A stretch of DNA of 64,000 bases from an uncultured Oscillospiraceae bacterium (GTDB lineage Bacteria > Bacillota > Clostridia > Oscillospirales > Oscillospiraceae): assembly GCA_910588105.1 (NCBI GenBank), contig CAJUQD010000010.1:1-64000 (forward strand), read 5' to 3'. The notes below the pieces were generated by a model. It worked only from the letters and a program-made list of their open reading frames with translations. It was not told the DNA's origin and searched no databases. The position numbers and the translations under genes were made by a program. This document shows positions 34,238 through 42,491 of this stretch, piece after piece; the first letter of the stretch is position 1, and each line of letters starts with the position of its first letter.

Positions 34238-34377
34238 TTGTCACGCTGCGATGCGGCCAAGCCGCTCGCTCGCTTTCCCTCCGTCTCGGGCAAGGCACGG
34301 CCCAGCCTCGTTGTGCCTGGGCCCCCGCCCTCGCTCCGCTCCAAGCTCCCTCGCTGTCCGCCTCTCCGCGCTTCTCA
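34238..34377 (-). repeat. Family A repeat, copy A3, inside the phage-like operon
   Basis: On the plus strand TCACGCTGCGATGCGGCC, TCGCTTTCCCTCCGTCTCGG (about 34270) and CCTCGCTCCGCTCCAAGCTC follow each other as in copy A4. It separates the decoration-protein gene from the capsid gene. In the transcribed direction it would lie in the operon mRNA. Confidence 0.85.
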
Positions 34378-34722
34378 CAGCTTGACGACGGCGGTTTTAT
34401 CGTCCTCGTCCACCGCCAGCACCAGCCACTTCACCCCGCCGGCGCTCACGGTCTTCACGCCGCCCTGGCCGTCGCAGGCGAGGCTCTGCCAGCCCGCCGG
34501 CAGGGTATCGCCGGACCAGCCCACCTTGGCCGCGCCGCCGATCTGCACCGCCGCCGCCCCGCCCCGCGCGCCGCCCAGCGCCACGCCGCAGGGCGGGTCG
34601 CCGTCCTCGCCCAGTCCCACGGTGCCGCTCCCCGTGAGCGTCACCGCCATACCCGGCCCGATCCCGCTTTCCGCCCGGAACGTGGCGGCCGTCTGGCCGA
34701 TGCCCTCGAAACAGATATCCAT
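34375..34722 (-). CDS. Putative capsid decoration protein
   Basis: 115 residues, very rich in Gly, Ala and Val, beta-sandwich-like (MAVTLTGSGTVGLGEDGDPPCGVALGG, GGVKWLVLAVDEDDKTAVVKL). It resembles small head decoration proteins of the DUF2190 kind in size, composition and the 'GxxxxGVA' turn. Its place between terminase and capsid agrees. About 64 bases separate it from the terminase gene. Function is inferred from context. Confidence 0.55.
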   Translation of the reverse strand: MDICFEGIGQTAATFRAESGIGPGMAVTLTGSGTVGLGEDGDPPCGVALGGARGGAAAVQIGGAAKVGWSGDTLPAGWQSLACDGQGGVKTVSAGGVKWLVLAVDEDDKTAVVKL

Positions 34723-34786
34723 ACTTCATTCTCCTCTCGTCTGCAAAATATCTATGGAAACCCCCTTCCGGGGGAGTTTCCCCCTC

Positions 34787-36019
34787 CTAAAACACCCGCC
34801 GTTCCACAGCCAGGGCGGCGCTCCCCCCGTCGGAGTCCAGCGCCATCACGAAATAGCGGATATCGTCCATGGCGTGGTCATGTTCCTTTCTCACCCGGTC
34901 CTGGCCGTCCTCCTCCCAGCGGTACAGCCCGAACTCCCTTGCCGCCGCCTGGCACCCCCGGCAGATCACGATTTTCCCGCTTTTCAGCGCCTGGGCGGTG
35001 CGCCGTATGCCCTCCGATATTCGGTTGTCCGCCCGGCGCACCCGCCAGCCCTCCCGCCGCAGCGCCTCAATAAAGCTGGCTGCCGACGGGTCTACGATGA
35101 CTATTTCAATGCAACGCCCCCCGGCCAAATTTTTCAAATCCTCCGCATATTCCCCGTCGGTTTTCTGCCGTCCCCGCTCCCTGGCGTCGTAATAGAACTC
35201 CTTCACTCTGTACCAAATCCCATCCATTTCCCCCCAAAGTCCAAAGGAAGCCGGGTTTCTGGTTCCATAATCGCAGGAGATCCGCCATCTGGTGAACTCT
35301 CCCTCCGGCGCCGGCTCCATGGCGTCCCGGTCGAAGAAGTCATATACCAGCCCTTCCGCCGCCGTCCACTCTCCCAGCACATACCGCCGGTAAAACGTCC
35401 CCTGGAACATCCGCCCATACCGCTCCCGCACCTTGGGGGACAGCCCCGGGTTGTCCTCCATGGCAAAGCGCAGGTAGAGCGCCCGCTTTTCCTCCGCCTT
35501 GCAGATCCACTCCCGGTAAAACCAGTGCTCCGGCCCGGCCGGGTTGCAGGAAAACCACACCTTGCCGCCCTGCACGGAGCACCGGGCGCAGGCCTGCTCC
35601 ACAAAGGAGCGGGGCATCAGCGCCGCCTCGTCCAGCAGAATCCCAGCCAGCGTCACCCCCTGGATGGAGGCGCAGCTCCCCTCGTCCCCCCCGCCGTAGA
35701 GGTAGAACAAATTTTCCCGTCCCCCGCCCCGGAGGAGCACCTCGTTCCGGCTTATTTTTTCCTCCCACCGAAACCCCAGCCCCTCCAGCACAGGCCGGGC
35801 CTGGGCCAGCAGGTTGCGCCGCACTCCGTTGATGGACGCCGCGCACAGGCCGAACCTCTGCCTCTGGAACCGGGCCATGGCCCACAGGAAGAAGGACACA
35901 CTCAAGGCAAAGGTCTTGCCGGAGCGCACCGCCCCGTCGCAGATGACGGCGTCCATCCCGTCCTGTCTCCACCAGTCCAGCACCTGCCGCTGTTTCGGGG
36001 AGAATTCCACCCTTTTCAC
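34787..36019 (-). CDS. Terminase large subunit (PBSX XtmB-like)
   Basis: 410 residues from GTG 36019, overlapping the small subunit stop (GTGA). All motor and nuclease motifs look intact: Walker A GAVRSGKT (29-36), Walker B with Asp130-Glu131 (LAGILLDEAAL), and the RNase H-type nuclease acids Asp250 (SCDYGTRNP), Asp310 (IVIVDPSAAS) and Asp385/386 (HAMDDIRYF). It would pump DNA into the prohead and cut it, probably by headful packaging as in PBSX. Preservation of these residues argues against a decayed remnant. Confidence 0.95.
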   Translation of the reverse strand: MKRVEFSPKQRQVLDWWRQDGMDAVICDGAVRSGKTFALSVSFFLWAMARFQRQRFGLCAASINGVRRNLLAQARPVLEGLGFRWEEKISRNEVLLRGGGRENLFYLYGGGDEGSCASIQGVTLAGILLDEAALMPRSFVEQACARCSVQGGKVWFSCNPAGPEHWFYREWICKAEEKRALYLRFAMEDNPGLSPKVRERYGRMFQGTFYRRYVLGEWTAAEGLVYDFFDRDAMEPAPEGEFTRWRISCDYGTRNPASFGLWGEMDGIWYRVKEFYYDARERGRQKTDGEYAEDLKNLAGGRCIEIVIVDPSAASFIEALRREGWRVRRADNRISEGIRRTAQALKSGKIVICRGCQAAAREFGLYRWEEDGQDRVRKEHDHAMDDIRYFVMALDSDGGSAALAVERRVF

Positions 36020-36336
36020 GCCCCGTCACCGTCCTTGTCCCGGTACAGTCCGTCCAAAAAGTCCTCCAGCGCCCCTCCATGCCCCTCGTCCAGTACCTCC
36101 CGGAGCATGGCCAGCACCCGCACCTTGTCCACGAACTTGGCCTCAAAGGTTCCGTTGGCGTTGCGCCTGAGCTCCACCACCCCGGACAAATCCAATGCGT
36201 CCACCTTGTCCGCCTCTTCCCCGTCCAGGAAGGCCAGCTTGACCACATCGTTGTTTTTCCACTTCGCAAGCCTGCGCAGCTCGTCCATCAGCTCCTGCCG
36301 GGCCCTGCGCTCCTCGGATTTTTTCTGCGTACCCAT
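36016..36336 (-). CDS. Small terminase-like protein (truncated type)
   Basis: 106 residues from ATG 36336 (GAGGAGG six bases upstream). It lies directly before the large terminase, with a four-base overlap. The segment WKNNDVVKLAFLDGEEADKVDALDLSGVVELRRNANGTFEAKFVD followed by a helix (VRVLAMLREVLDE) resembles the C-terminal part of Firmicute small terminases. The N-terminal helix-turn-helix of XtmA-type proteins is missing; only a short basic helix (KKSEERRARQELMDEL) remains. Either a minimal form or N-terminally truncated, which would affect which DNA is packaged. Confidence 0.65.
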   Translation of the reverse strand: MGTQKKSEERRARQELMDELRRLAKWKNNDVVKLAFLDGEEADKVDALDLSGVVELRRNANGTFEAKFVDKVRVLAMLREVLDEGHGGALEDFLDGLYRDKDGDGA

Positions 36337-36358
36337 TTCCAGCCTCCTCGCACCCCAG

Positions 36359-36374
36359 CCAAACACCCGTTTGG
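36359..36374 (-). promoter_or_regulatory. Inverted repeat ahead of the phage-like operon
   Basis: CCAAAC-ACCC-GTTTGG, a perfect 6-bp inverted repeat 22 bases upstream of the first operon gene. No clear -35/-10 pair is visible between the upstream terminator and the start, so the operon may rely on an activator or a non-standard sigma factor. Confidence 0.4.
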
Positions 36375-36397
36375 TTGCCTGTCCCAGTGCAAGGCAC

Positions 36398-36430
36398 AAA
36401 AAATTCCGGGGCAAAATTTCTGCCCCGGAA
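36398..36430 (-). terminator. Terminator after the GNAT gene
   Basis: A 10-bp stem (TTCCGGGGCA / TGCCCCGGAA, 36404-36430) followed by six T residues on the minus strand. It insulates the phage-like operon from upstream transcription. Confidence 0.92.
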
Positions 36431-36476
36431 TCCAATCCGGCAAATCCGTATTGACCACCCTAGCCGGGCAGCCGCT

Positions 36477-36962
36477 TCAAACCTCTTTATATAACAGCCA
36501 AAAGCAAGGACACGTTCTCGGCCGCATCGCTTCGTCCCTGTCGCAAGGATCCTCTGTGCACTCCTTCCCCTTTCCTGTAAAACCGAGCCGCCTGTAGAAA
36601 CGGATATTCGCCGCGTCTGTGGCGTCAACCCCAATTGATATCCTCTGATACCCCAAATCCTTGATATGCTCCACCACCCGGCGGATCAGCTTCGTCCCCA
36701 AACCCTGGCCCCGGAGTTCCTTTTTCACCCGAAACGCGCAAAGATACGCGGTCCCCTCGCCGTCCGCGAAATCCTTGTCCTCCAGCTCAAAGAAAACATA
36801 TAGTTCCCCAACCAGCTCCCCGCCACAGTCAATCGTCCAAAATTCAGCATTTCCTCTTTTTATTTGCCCATAAAAAAATTTCGCGTTGGGGGAAGCGGTA
36901 TGAATACTCTCATATCCCCACAGCTCCAACAGCTCCTCCCCTGCCGCCTTTCTCATCCTCAT
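36477..36962 (-). CDS. GNAT-family acetyltransferase
   Basis: 161 residues. The acetyl-CoA loop is VKKELRGQGLGTKLIRRVV and the C-terminal NIRFYRRLGF motif follows; the N-terminus resembles GNATs of the RimI/aminoglycoside type. The substrate is unknown. Base composition is clearly less GC-rich than the surrounding genes, suggesting a more recent arrival. It lies between RlmH and the phage-like operon, separated from the latter by a terminator. Confidence 0.85.
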   Translation of the reverse strand: MRMRKAAGEELLELWGYESIHTASPNAKFFYGQIKRGNAEFWTIDCGGELVGELYVFFELEDKDFADGEGTAYLCAFRVKKELRGQGLGTKLIRRVVEHIKDLGYQRISIGVDATDAANIRFYRRLGFTGKGKECTEDPCDRDEAMRPRTCPCFWLLYKEV

Positions 36963-36969
36963 GGGCCTT

Positions 36970-37452
36970 CTACTTATGATAATCCGCCCCCTCCTGGATT
37001 TTGAACGCCCGGTAAATCTGCTCCAGCAGCATCACCCGCGCCAGATGGTGGGGAAAGGTCATGGGCGACATGGACAGCATAGCCCACGCCCCCGCCTTGA
37101 CGGAGGGGTGCAGCCCGTAGGATCCGCCGACGACGAACACCAGGTGCTTGGCGGCATTGTGGCTCCATGTGGAGATCATGGCCGCCAGCTCCTCGCTGGA
37201 GCGCAGCGTCCCCTCGACGGCCAGGGCGATGACGCTGGAGTTGGGGGGGATCTTGGCCCGGATGGCGTCCCCCTCCTTTTCCAGCGCCCACTGGATCTCC
37301 CCCAAGGAGGGATTTTTGGGCAGCTTCTGCTCCGCCAGCTCCACAATATTCAGCTTACAATACCCCTTCAGCCGCTTGGCGTACTCCGCCGCCGCCTCCT
37401 GGTAAAACTTCTCCTTCAGCTTCCCAACGCAGATAACCGTTACATCCACCAT
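36970..37452 (-). CDS. rlmH: 23S rRNA pseudouridine-1915 N3-methyltransferase
   Basis: 160 residues from ATG 37452 (GGAGGG upstream). The SPOUT fold is shown by the knotted SAM-binding region FVVGGSYGLHPSV and the conserved C-terminus LARVMLLEQIYRAFKIQEGADYHK. It methylates pseudouridine 1915 in helix 69 of 23S rRNA. The WalJ-like hydrolase lies just upstream, a widespread Firmicute pairing, here separated by repeat-like sequence. Confidence 0.96.
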   Translation of the reverse strand: MVDVTVICVGKLKEKFYQEAAAEYAKRLKGYCKLNIVELAEQKLPKNPSLGEIQWALEKEGDAIRAKIPPNSSVIALAVEGTLRSSEELAAMISTWSHNAAKHLVFVVGGSYGLHPSVKAGAWAMLSMSPMTFPHHLARVMLLEQIYRAFKIQEGADYHK

Positions 37453-37469
37453 CACAAACCCTCCATTCA

Positions 37470-37600
37470 CGCTCTGGCTGACCGCGCTCACGTGCCCCTT
37501 TCCCTCCGTCCCGGTCAAAACCCGGCCTGCGGCAAAAGCCCGCTCGCCGCGCCGCGGCTCCTCTCCCCACAAAGCCTGAAGACAGCTTTGCGGAAGCCCC
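37470..37600 (-). repeat. Family A-related repeat, copy A6 (composite)
   Basis: Between the WalJ-like gene and rlmH. It holds CCTTTCCCTCCGTCCCGGTC, a diverged form of the family A core, and then CTCCTCTCCCCACAAAGCC with a hairpin arm AGCTTTGCGG. The second block recurs at 55872 and, inverted, at 61621. Confidence 0.55.
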
Positions 37601-37602
37601 GT

Positions 37603-38388
37603 TTATACCTCAAACCACCCTGTTGCTTCACTCCGCGGCGCCGCCACCAACTCCACGTCGTCCTCCCCCAGCCCCAGCCCGCCCAGGGCTTTTCTCGCCG
37701 CCTCCAGCGCCAGCTCCGGCCGGTTGTTCTCCGCCGACAGGTGGGCCAGGATCACCCGGCTTGTCCCCTGGGCCGCCGCCCAGGCGGCCAGCTCCCCCCC
37801 CGCCTGGTTGGACAGGTGCCCCCACTCCCCCCGGATGCGGTTTTGGAGATGGAGGGGGTAGGGCCCCCTCCTGAGCATTTCCGGGTCATAGTTGAACTCC
37901 CCGATGAGGGTGTGCGCCCCCCGCACCCCCTCCCGGGCCTGGGGGGTGGCCGCCCCGGTGTCGGTACAAAGCGCCACCTTCCGTTTTCCGTCCGTCACCC
38001 AGTAGCCCACCGGGCAGGCGCAGTCATGGCTGGTGGGGAAGGTGCCGATCTCCAACCCGCCCAGCTCAAACCGCTGTCCCGGTTCGAACACCCGGAACCG
38101 TTCCACCATTCCCTGCCAGCGTCCGCACAGCTCGCAGGCCGTCCCCTCCGCGGTATACAGCGCCGCCCCCGTCTGGCGGCACAGCACGGGCAGGGCGGAT
38201 ACGTGGTCGGTGTGCTCATGGGTGATGAGCACGCCGGACACGTGCCGCAGCTCCGTCCCCAGCGCCTTGAGCCCCTGGGCGATGCGCCGGGTGGAGATAC
38301 CCGCGTCGATCAGGATATGTACCCGCCCGTCGCTGACCACCGTGCAGTTTCCCGACGACCCGCTGGCCAGCGTGGCCACCCTCAGCAT
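37603..38388 (-). CDS. Metallo-beta-lactamase-fold hydrolase, WalJ/YycJ type
   Basis: 261 residues from ATG 38388. It has an early GSSGNCTVV segment, the HxHxDH metal motif (THEHTDH), a further histidine (TSHDCACP), Asp in CTDTG, and a late His in LAHLSAENN. YycJ/WalJ proteins are exonuclease-like enzymes linked to the WalRK cell-wall system and DNA metabolism; the exact substrate is unsettled. No walR/walK genes lie in the window. It precedes rlmH as in many Firmicutes. Confidence 0.9.
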   Translation of the reverse strand: MLRVATLASGSSGNCTVVSDGRVHILIDAGISTRRIAQGLKALGTELRHVSGVLITHEHTDHVSALPVLCRQTGAALYTAEGTACELCGRWQGMVERFRVFEPGQRFELGGLEIGTFPTSHDCACPVGYWVTDGKRKVALCTDTGAATPQAREGVRGAHTLIGEFNYDPEMLRRGPYPLHLQNRIRGEWGHLSNQAGGELAAWAAAQGTSRVILAHLSAENNRPELALEAARKALGGLGLGEDDVELVAAPRSEATGWFEV

Positions 38389-38480
38389 AACGCACCACCC
38401 CATTGTCTCAATTCCACGAACAAGCCGGAAAGGATACCGTCCTTTCCGGCAAAAGCTGCATATTTAACTAGGCCTGCCTA

Positions 38481-38614
38481 TTCACGCTGCGAAGCGCCCC
38501 AGACGTTCAGTCGCTTTCCCTCCGTCTCGGGCAAAGCCCTGTCCCGTCCCTGCGGGCCTTGGGCTTTTGCCCTCGCTCCGCTCCATCCGCGCTGCTCACG
38601 GCGGCTCCGCGCCA
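38481..38614 (-). repeat. Family A repeat, copy A4
   Basis: On the plus strand: TTCACGCTGCGAAGCG, TCGCTTTCCCTCCGTCTCGG, CCTCGCTCCGCTCCATCC and GCGCTGCTCACGGCGGCTCC, ending at the murA stop codon. The right-hand part matches the 132-bp array at 20977 closely, the left-hand part matches A3. Confidence 0.88.
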
Positions 38615-39913
38615 TTACCCGGCGATCGTCTCCTTTTTCCGCTCGGGGTCGGGCACCTCCACCACCCGGATGTCCGCGCCAATGCGGGACAGCTTGCCGA
38701 TGATGTCCTCGTAGCCCCGCTCGATGTGCTTCACGTTGGAAATCTCGCTGGTCCCCTGGGCGGCCAGTCCGGCGATAATCATGCCCGCCCCGGCCCGCAG
38801 GTCGCAGGCCTCCATGGGCGCGCCGGTGAGCTTCTCCACGCCCTCGATGATGGCGATCTTGCCGTCCACCTGGATCTTGGCGCCCAGGCGGCGGAACTCC
38901 TCGGTATAGCGGTAACGGTTGTCCCACACGCCCTCGGTAATGACGCTGGTGCCCCGGGCCAGGCAGAGCGCGGCGGCGATCTGGGGGTGCATATCGGTGG
39001 GGAAGCCTGGGTAGAACATGGTCTTGACATTGGTGCGCTGGAGGGGGCCATGGCGGCGGACGATGAGGGAATCCCCCTCCTCCTCCACCTCGGCGCCCAT
39101 CTCCACCAGCTTGGCGGTGATGCATTCCATATGCTTGGGGATGATGTTGCACACCCGCACCTCGCCCCCGGCGGCGGTGACGGCGGCCATATAGGTGCCC
39201 GCCTCAATCTGGTCGGGGATGATGGAGTACTCCCCGCCCCGCAGCTTGTCCACACCCCGGATTTTAATCATATCGGTGCCCGCGCCGGTGATATCCGCCC
39301 CCATGGAGTTGAGGAAATTGGCCAAATCCACGATATGGGGCTCCCTGGCGGTATTTTCGATGACGGTGGTGCCCTTTGCCAGCACGGCGGCCAGCATCAG
39401 GTTCATGGTGGCCCCCACGCTGGCCACATCCAGGTAGATCTGGCTGCCCTTCATCCGCCCGCCGTCGGCCCCGGCGCACATATAGCCCTTTTCCACCGTG
39501 ACCTCCGCCCCCAGGGCGGCAAAGCCCTTGAGGTGCTGGTCGATGGGCCTGCTGCCGAAGTCGCACCCGCCGGGCAGGGGCACCTCGGCCCGGCCGAACC
39601 GGCCCAGCATAGCCCCCATCAAGTAATAGCTGGCCCGGAGCTTGCGCCCCGCGTCATAGGGGACGGCCTGGCGCCGGGCGGCGGTGCAGTCCACCTCCAC
39701 GGTGGTGCGGTTGATGAGCCTCACCCGGGCCCCCAGATCCCGGAGGATGTCCAGCAACAAATCCACATCGCTGATGGCGGGAATATTTTCAATGCGGCAG
39801 GGCCCCTCCACCAGAAGGGCCGCGGGGATAATACCGACGGCGGCATTCTTGGCGCCGCTGATCTCAACCTTGCCATACAGCGGACGCCCGCCGTGAATCA
39901 CATACTTTTTCAA
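38615..39913 (-). CDS. murA: UDP-N-acetylglucosamine 1-carboxyvinyltransferase
   Basis: 432 residues from a TTG at 39913 (AGAGGTG five bases upstream), giving the standard N-terminus LKKYVIHGG. Lys22 (SGAKNAAVG) and the catalytic Cys117 (PGGCDFGSRPID) are present; this cysteine is the one alkylated by fosfomycin, so the enzyme should be sensitive. It makes the first committed peptidoglycan precursor. An upstream promoter (40070-40042) gives a leader of about 125 bases with no recognisable riboswitch. Confidence 0.95.
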   Translation of the reverse strand: MKKYVIHGGRPLYGKVEISGAKNAAVGIIPAALLVEGPCRIENIPAISDVDLLLDILRDLGARVRLINRTTVEVDCTAARRQAVPYDAGRKLRASYYLMGAMLGRFGRAEVPLPGGCDFGSRPIDQHLKGFAALGAEVTVEKGYMCAGADGGRMKGSQIYLDVASVGATMNLMLAAVLAKGTTVIENTAREPHIVDLANFLNSMGADITGAGTDMIKIRGVDKLRGGEYSIIPDQIEAGTYMAAVTAAGGEVRVCNIIPKHMECITAKLVEMGAEVEEEGDSLIVRRHGPLQRTNVKTMFYPGFPTDMHPQIAAALCLARGTSVITEGVWDNRYRYTEEFRRLGAKIQVDGKIAIIEGVEKLTGAPMEACDLRAGAGMIIAGLAAQGTSEISNVKHIERGYEDIIGKLSRIGADIRVVEVPDPERKKETIAG

Positions 39914-40041
39914 ATCAGCACCTCTGACTCCCGGCAATACCGGTTTAATAGGTAAAGAGGGGTGGTTCCCTCTAAAAATCTTCACAAAGGGGAAACCGCT
40001 CAACCACAGCCCTCGCCAGGGAGCCCATTTCCCATCAACAC

Positions 40042-40070
40042 ATTATAACACCACGTGTAAGTAAAGGCAA
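40042..40070 (-). promoter_or_regulatory. murA promoter
   Basis: TTGCCT (40070-40065), 17 bases, TATAAT (40047-40042) with an upstream TG, on the minus strand. Confidence 0.75.
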
Positions 40071-40182
40071 CCAAAACTTTCATCCTTTTCCTTCTTCCCG
40101 CCCCGATTCTTTCATCCAGCCATATTTTGTCCAGCGGCCCCCCGGATATTCCGGGAAAATTGTGAATTTTCTGCGATACCCC

Positions 40183-40242
40183 TTGCAAAATCCAAACCGA
40201 TGTATTATCATACCGTTAGCACTCTTTCTTTCAGAGTGCTAA
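40183..40242 (+). promoter_or_regulatory. htpG promoter with CIRCE operator
   Basis: TTGCAA (40183-40188), 17 bases, TATCAT (40206-40211). Immediately downstream is a perfect CIRCE element: TTAGCACTC (40216-40224), nine bases, GAGTGCTAA (40234-40242). CIRCE is bound by the heat-shock repressor HrcA. Confidence 0.95.
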
Positions 40243-40285
40243 AACCTTGTTTTCTAAATTATATATATAATGAGGTGCACGAATT

Positions 40286-42199
40286 ATGGCAAAGAAGCAG
40301 TTCAAAGCGGAATCCAAGCGGTTGATGGACCTGATGGTCAACTCCATCTACACCCACAAGGAGATCTTCCTCCGGGAGATCATCTCCAACGCCAGCGACG
40401 CCATCGACAAGCTGGCCTATCTTTCCCTGACGGACGACACAGTGAAAGTCAAGCGGGGGGACATGCGCATCATTGTGACCCCGGACAAGGACACCCGGAC
40501 CCTCACGGTGTCGGACAACGGCGTGGGCATGACCGCCCAGGAGCTGGAGCAGAACCTGGGCACCATCGCGCGCAGCGGCTCCCTCCAGTTCAAGGAGGGC
40601 ATGGAAAAGGACAGCGCGGTGGACATCATCGGCCAGTTCGGCGTGGGCTTCTACTCCGCCTTCATGGTGGCGGACGAGGTCACCGTCATCACCCGCCGCC
40701 ACGGGGAGGACACGGCCCACTGCTGGAAGTCCTCCGGGGCGGACGGCTACACCATCACCGAATGCGAAAAGGACGAGCCGGGCACCGACGTCATCATGCA
40801 CATCAAGGCCGACGGCGAGGAGGAAACCTACGGCGAGTACCTGGAGACCGGCCGCCTGCAAGCCCTGATTAAAAAGTATTCCGACTATATCCGCCACCCC
40901 ATCCGCATGGAGGTGGAGGACTACCGGCAGAAGGAGAAGCCGGAGGATGCCCCGGACGACTACAAGCCCGAGTGGGAGACGGTGGTGGAGGAAAAGACCA
41001 TCAACTCCATGGTGCCCCTGTGGCAGCGCCCCCGTTCCAAGGTGGAGCAGGAAGAGTACGACAGCTTCTACCGGGAGAAGTTTGGCGACTGGCAGCCCCC
41101 CCTGGCCACCGTCACCACCTCCTCCGAGGGCACCGTGACCTTCAAGGCCCTGCTCTTCATCCCCTCCGCCACCCCCTACGACTTCTACACCCGGGAGTAT
41201 GAGAAGGGCCTCCAGCTCTACTCCTCCGGCGTGCTCATCATGGACAAGTGCGCCGACCTGCTCCCCGACTGCTTCCGCTTTGTAAAGGGCGTGGTGGACT
41301 CCCCCGACTTTTCGCTGAACATCTCCCGGGAACTGCTCCAGCACGACCGCCAGCTGAAGATCATCGCCGCCGCCCTGGAGAAGAAGATCAAGAACGAGCT
41401 GGTCAAGCTGATGAAGGACGACCGGGAGAAGTACGAGAAGTTCTGGGCCTCCTTCGGCCGCCAGCTCAAATACAGCGTCACCGAGGGCTACGGGGCCAAG
41501 AAGGAGCTTTTGCAGGATCTGCTGCTGTTCACCACCTCCAGGGAGGGCAAACTGGCCTCCCTGACCGAATATGTGGAGCGCATGGGCGAGGGCCAGGAGT
41601 TTATCTACTACGTGTGCGCCGACACCAAGGAGCAGGCGGCCCGCCTGCCCCAGGTAGAGCGCATCGCCGACAAGGGTTGGGAGATCTTGTACCTCACCGA
41701 GGAGGTGGACGAGTTCGTGATGCAGGCCCTGCGGGAGGTGTCGGGCAAGGCGCTGAAGCCGGTGTCCGACCCGGACGCCCTGCCCGAGACCGACGAGGAG
41801 AAGGCGGAGCAGGAAAAGAAAGCCGAGCAGGCCAAGCCCGTCCTGGACTTTGTGAAGGAGACCCTGGGGGACAAAATCAAGGAGGCCCGGGTGTCCAAAA
41901 TTCTCAAGACCGCCCCGGTGTGCATGACGGCGGACGGCCCCATGTCCCTGGAGATGGAGAAATACTTCTCCAAGCTGGAGGGTTCCTCCGCCATGGGCCC
42001 CATGAAGGCCGAGCACGTGCTGGAGCTCAACCCCGCCGCCGCCCCCTTCGCGGCGCTGAAATCCGCCCTGGACGCGGACGATAAGGACCGTGCCGCCAAG
42101 TACGTCCAGGTGCTCTATCACCAGGCCCTGCTCATCGCCGGCCTGCCCATTGAGGATCCGGCGGCCTATACCGAGCTGGTGTGCTCCCTCATGGAGTAA
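40286..42199 (+). CDS. htpG: Molecular chaperone HtpG (Hsp90)
   Basis: 637 residues, the full bacterial Hsp90. The GHKL ATPase domain has the family motifs (REIISNASDAIDKL, VSDNGVGM, GQFGVGFYSAFMVAD). The middle domain includes the arginine-bearing NISRELLQHDRQLK, and the C-terminal dimerisation domain follows from about 510. It is preceded by GAGGTG. Transcription is controlled by a CIRCE element, so expression should rise on heat shock through loss of HrcA binding. Confidence 0.97.
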   Translation: MAKKQFKAESKRLMDLMVNSIYTHKEIFLREIISNASDAIDKLAYLSLTDDTVKVKRGDMRIIVTPDKDTRTLTVSDNGVGMTAQELEQNLGTIARSGSLQFKEGMEKDSAVDIIGQFGVGFYSAFMVADEVTVITRRHGEDTAHCWKSSGADGYTITECEKDEPGTDVIMHIKADGEEETYGEYLETGRLQALIKKYSDYIRHPIRMEVEDYRQKEKPEDAPDDYKPEWETVVEEKTINSMVPLWQRPRSKVEQEEYDSFYREKFGDWQPPLATVTTSSEGTVTFKALLFIPSATPYDFYTREYEKGLQLYSSGVLIMDKCADLLPDCFRFVKGVVDSPDFSLNISRELLQHDRQLKIIAAALEKKIKNELVKLMKDDREKYEKFWASFGRQLKYSVTEGYGAKKELLQDLLLFTTSREGKLASLTEYVERMGEGQEFIYYVCADTKEQAARLPQVERIADKGWEILYLTEEVDEFVMQALREVSGKALKPVSDPDALPETDEEKAEQEKKAEQAKPVLDFVKETLGDKIKEARVSKILKTAPVCMTADGPMSLEMEKYFSKLEGSSAMGPMKAEHVLELNPAAAPFAALKSALDADDKDRAAKYVQVLYHQALLIAGLPIEDPAAYTELVCSLME

Positions 42200-42205
42200 G
42201 GCAAC

Positions 42206-42337
42206 CTACTTTCTGCTTGTGCAGAAAGTAGGCAAAGACACACTTAGGGGGCAGCCCGCCGGTTCAAAACCGAACGCCAAGGGCGCGTTCGGTTCTCACA
42301 GGCGCGCTGTCCCCTAAGAACCCCCGCCGCGGGGGAC
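42206..42337 (+). repeat. Family C repeat, copy C1
   Basis: Begins with a perfect 11-bp hairpin (CTACTTTCTGC-TTGT-GCAGAAAGTAG), continues with GCCCGCCGGTTC and CCCCTAAGAACCCCCGCCG. An inverted relative of equal length lies at 43341-43472. The remainder, 42338-42491, shows no gene. Confidence 0.75.
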
Positions 42338-42491
42338 GCCCTATACGGAGGGCGGGCGCAGGCCCTTCCGGCGCCCGCGGCTTTCCACCCGGTTCCCCCT
42401 GTTTATGCTGCCGCCCGTATCCAGGCACAGAAAAAAAGTACGGCCCACGGTTTCGCGCCTCAGCTGCGCGCCGCCCGGGCCGTACTTCCTT

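Noticed and set aside
33196..34344. Longer capsid protein starting at 34344
   Set aside because: The extra N-terminus is translated family A repeat; the ATG at 34206 has a strong ribosome site and gives a normal capsid length.
22999..36336. Ordinary active prophage
   Set aside because: No integrase, repressor, replication, lysis or fibre genes and no att-like direct repeats seen at the borders; no compositional shift.
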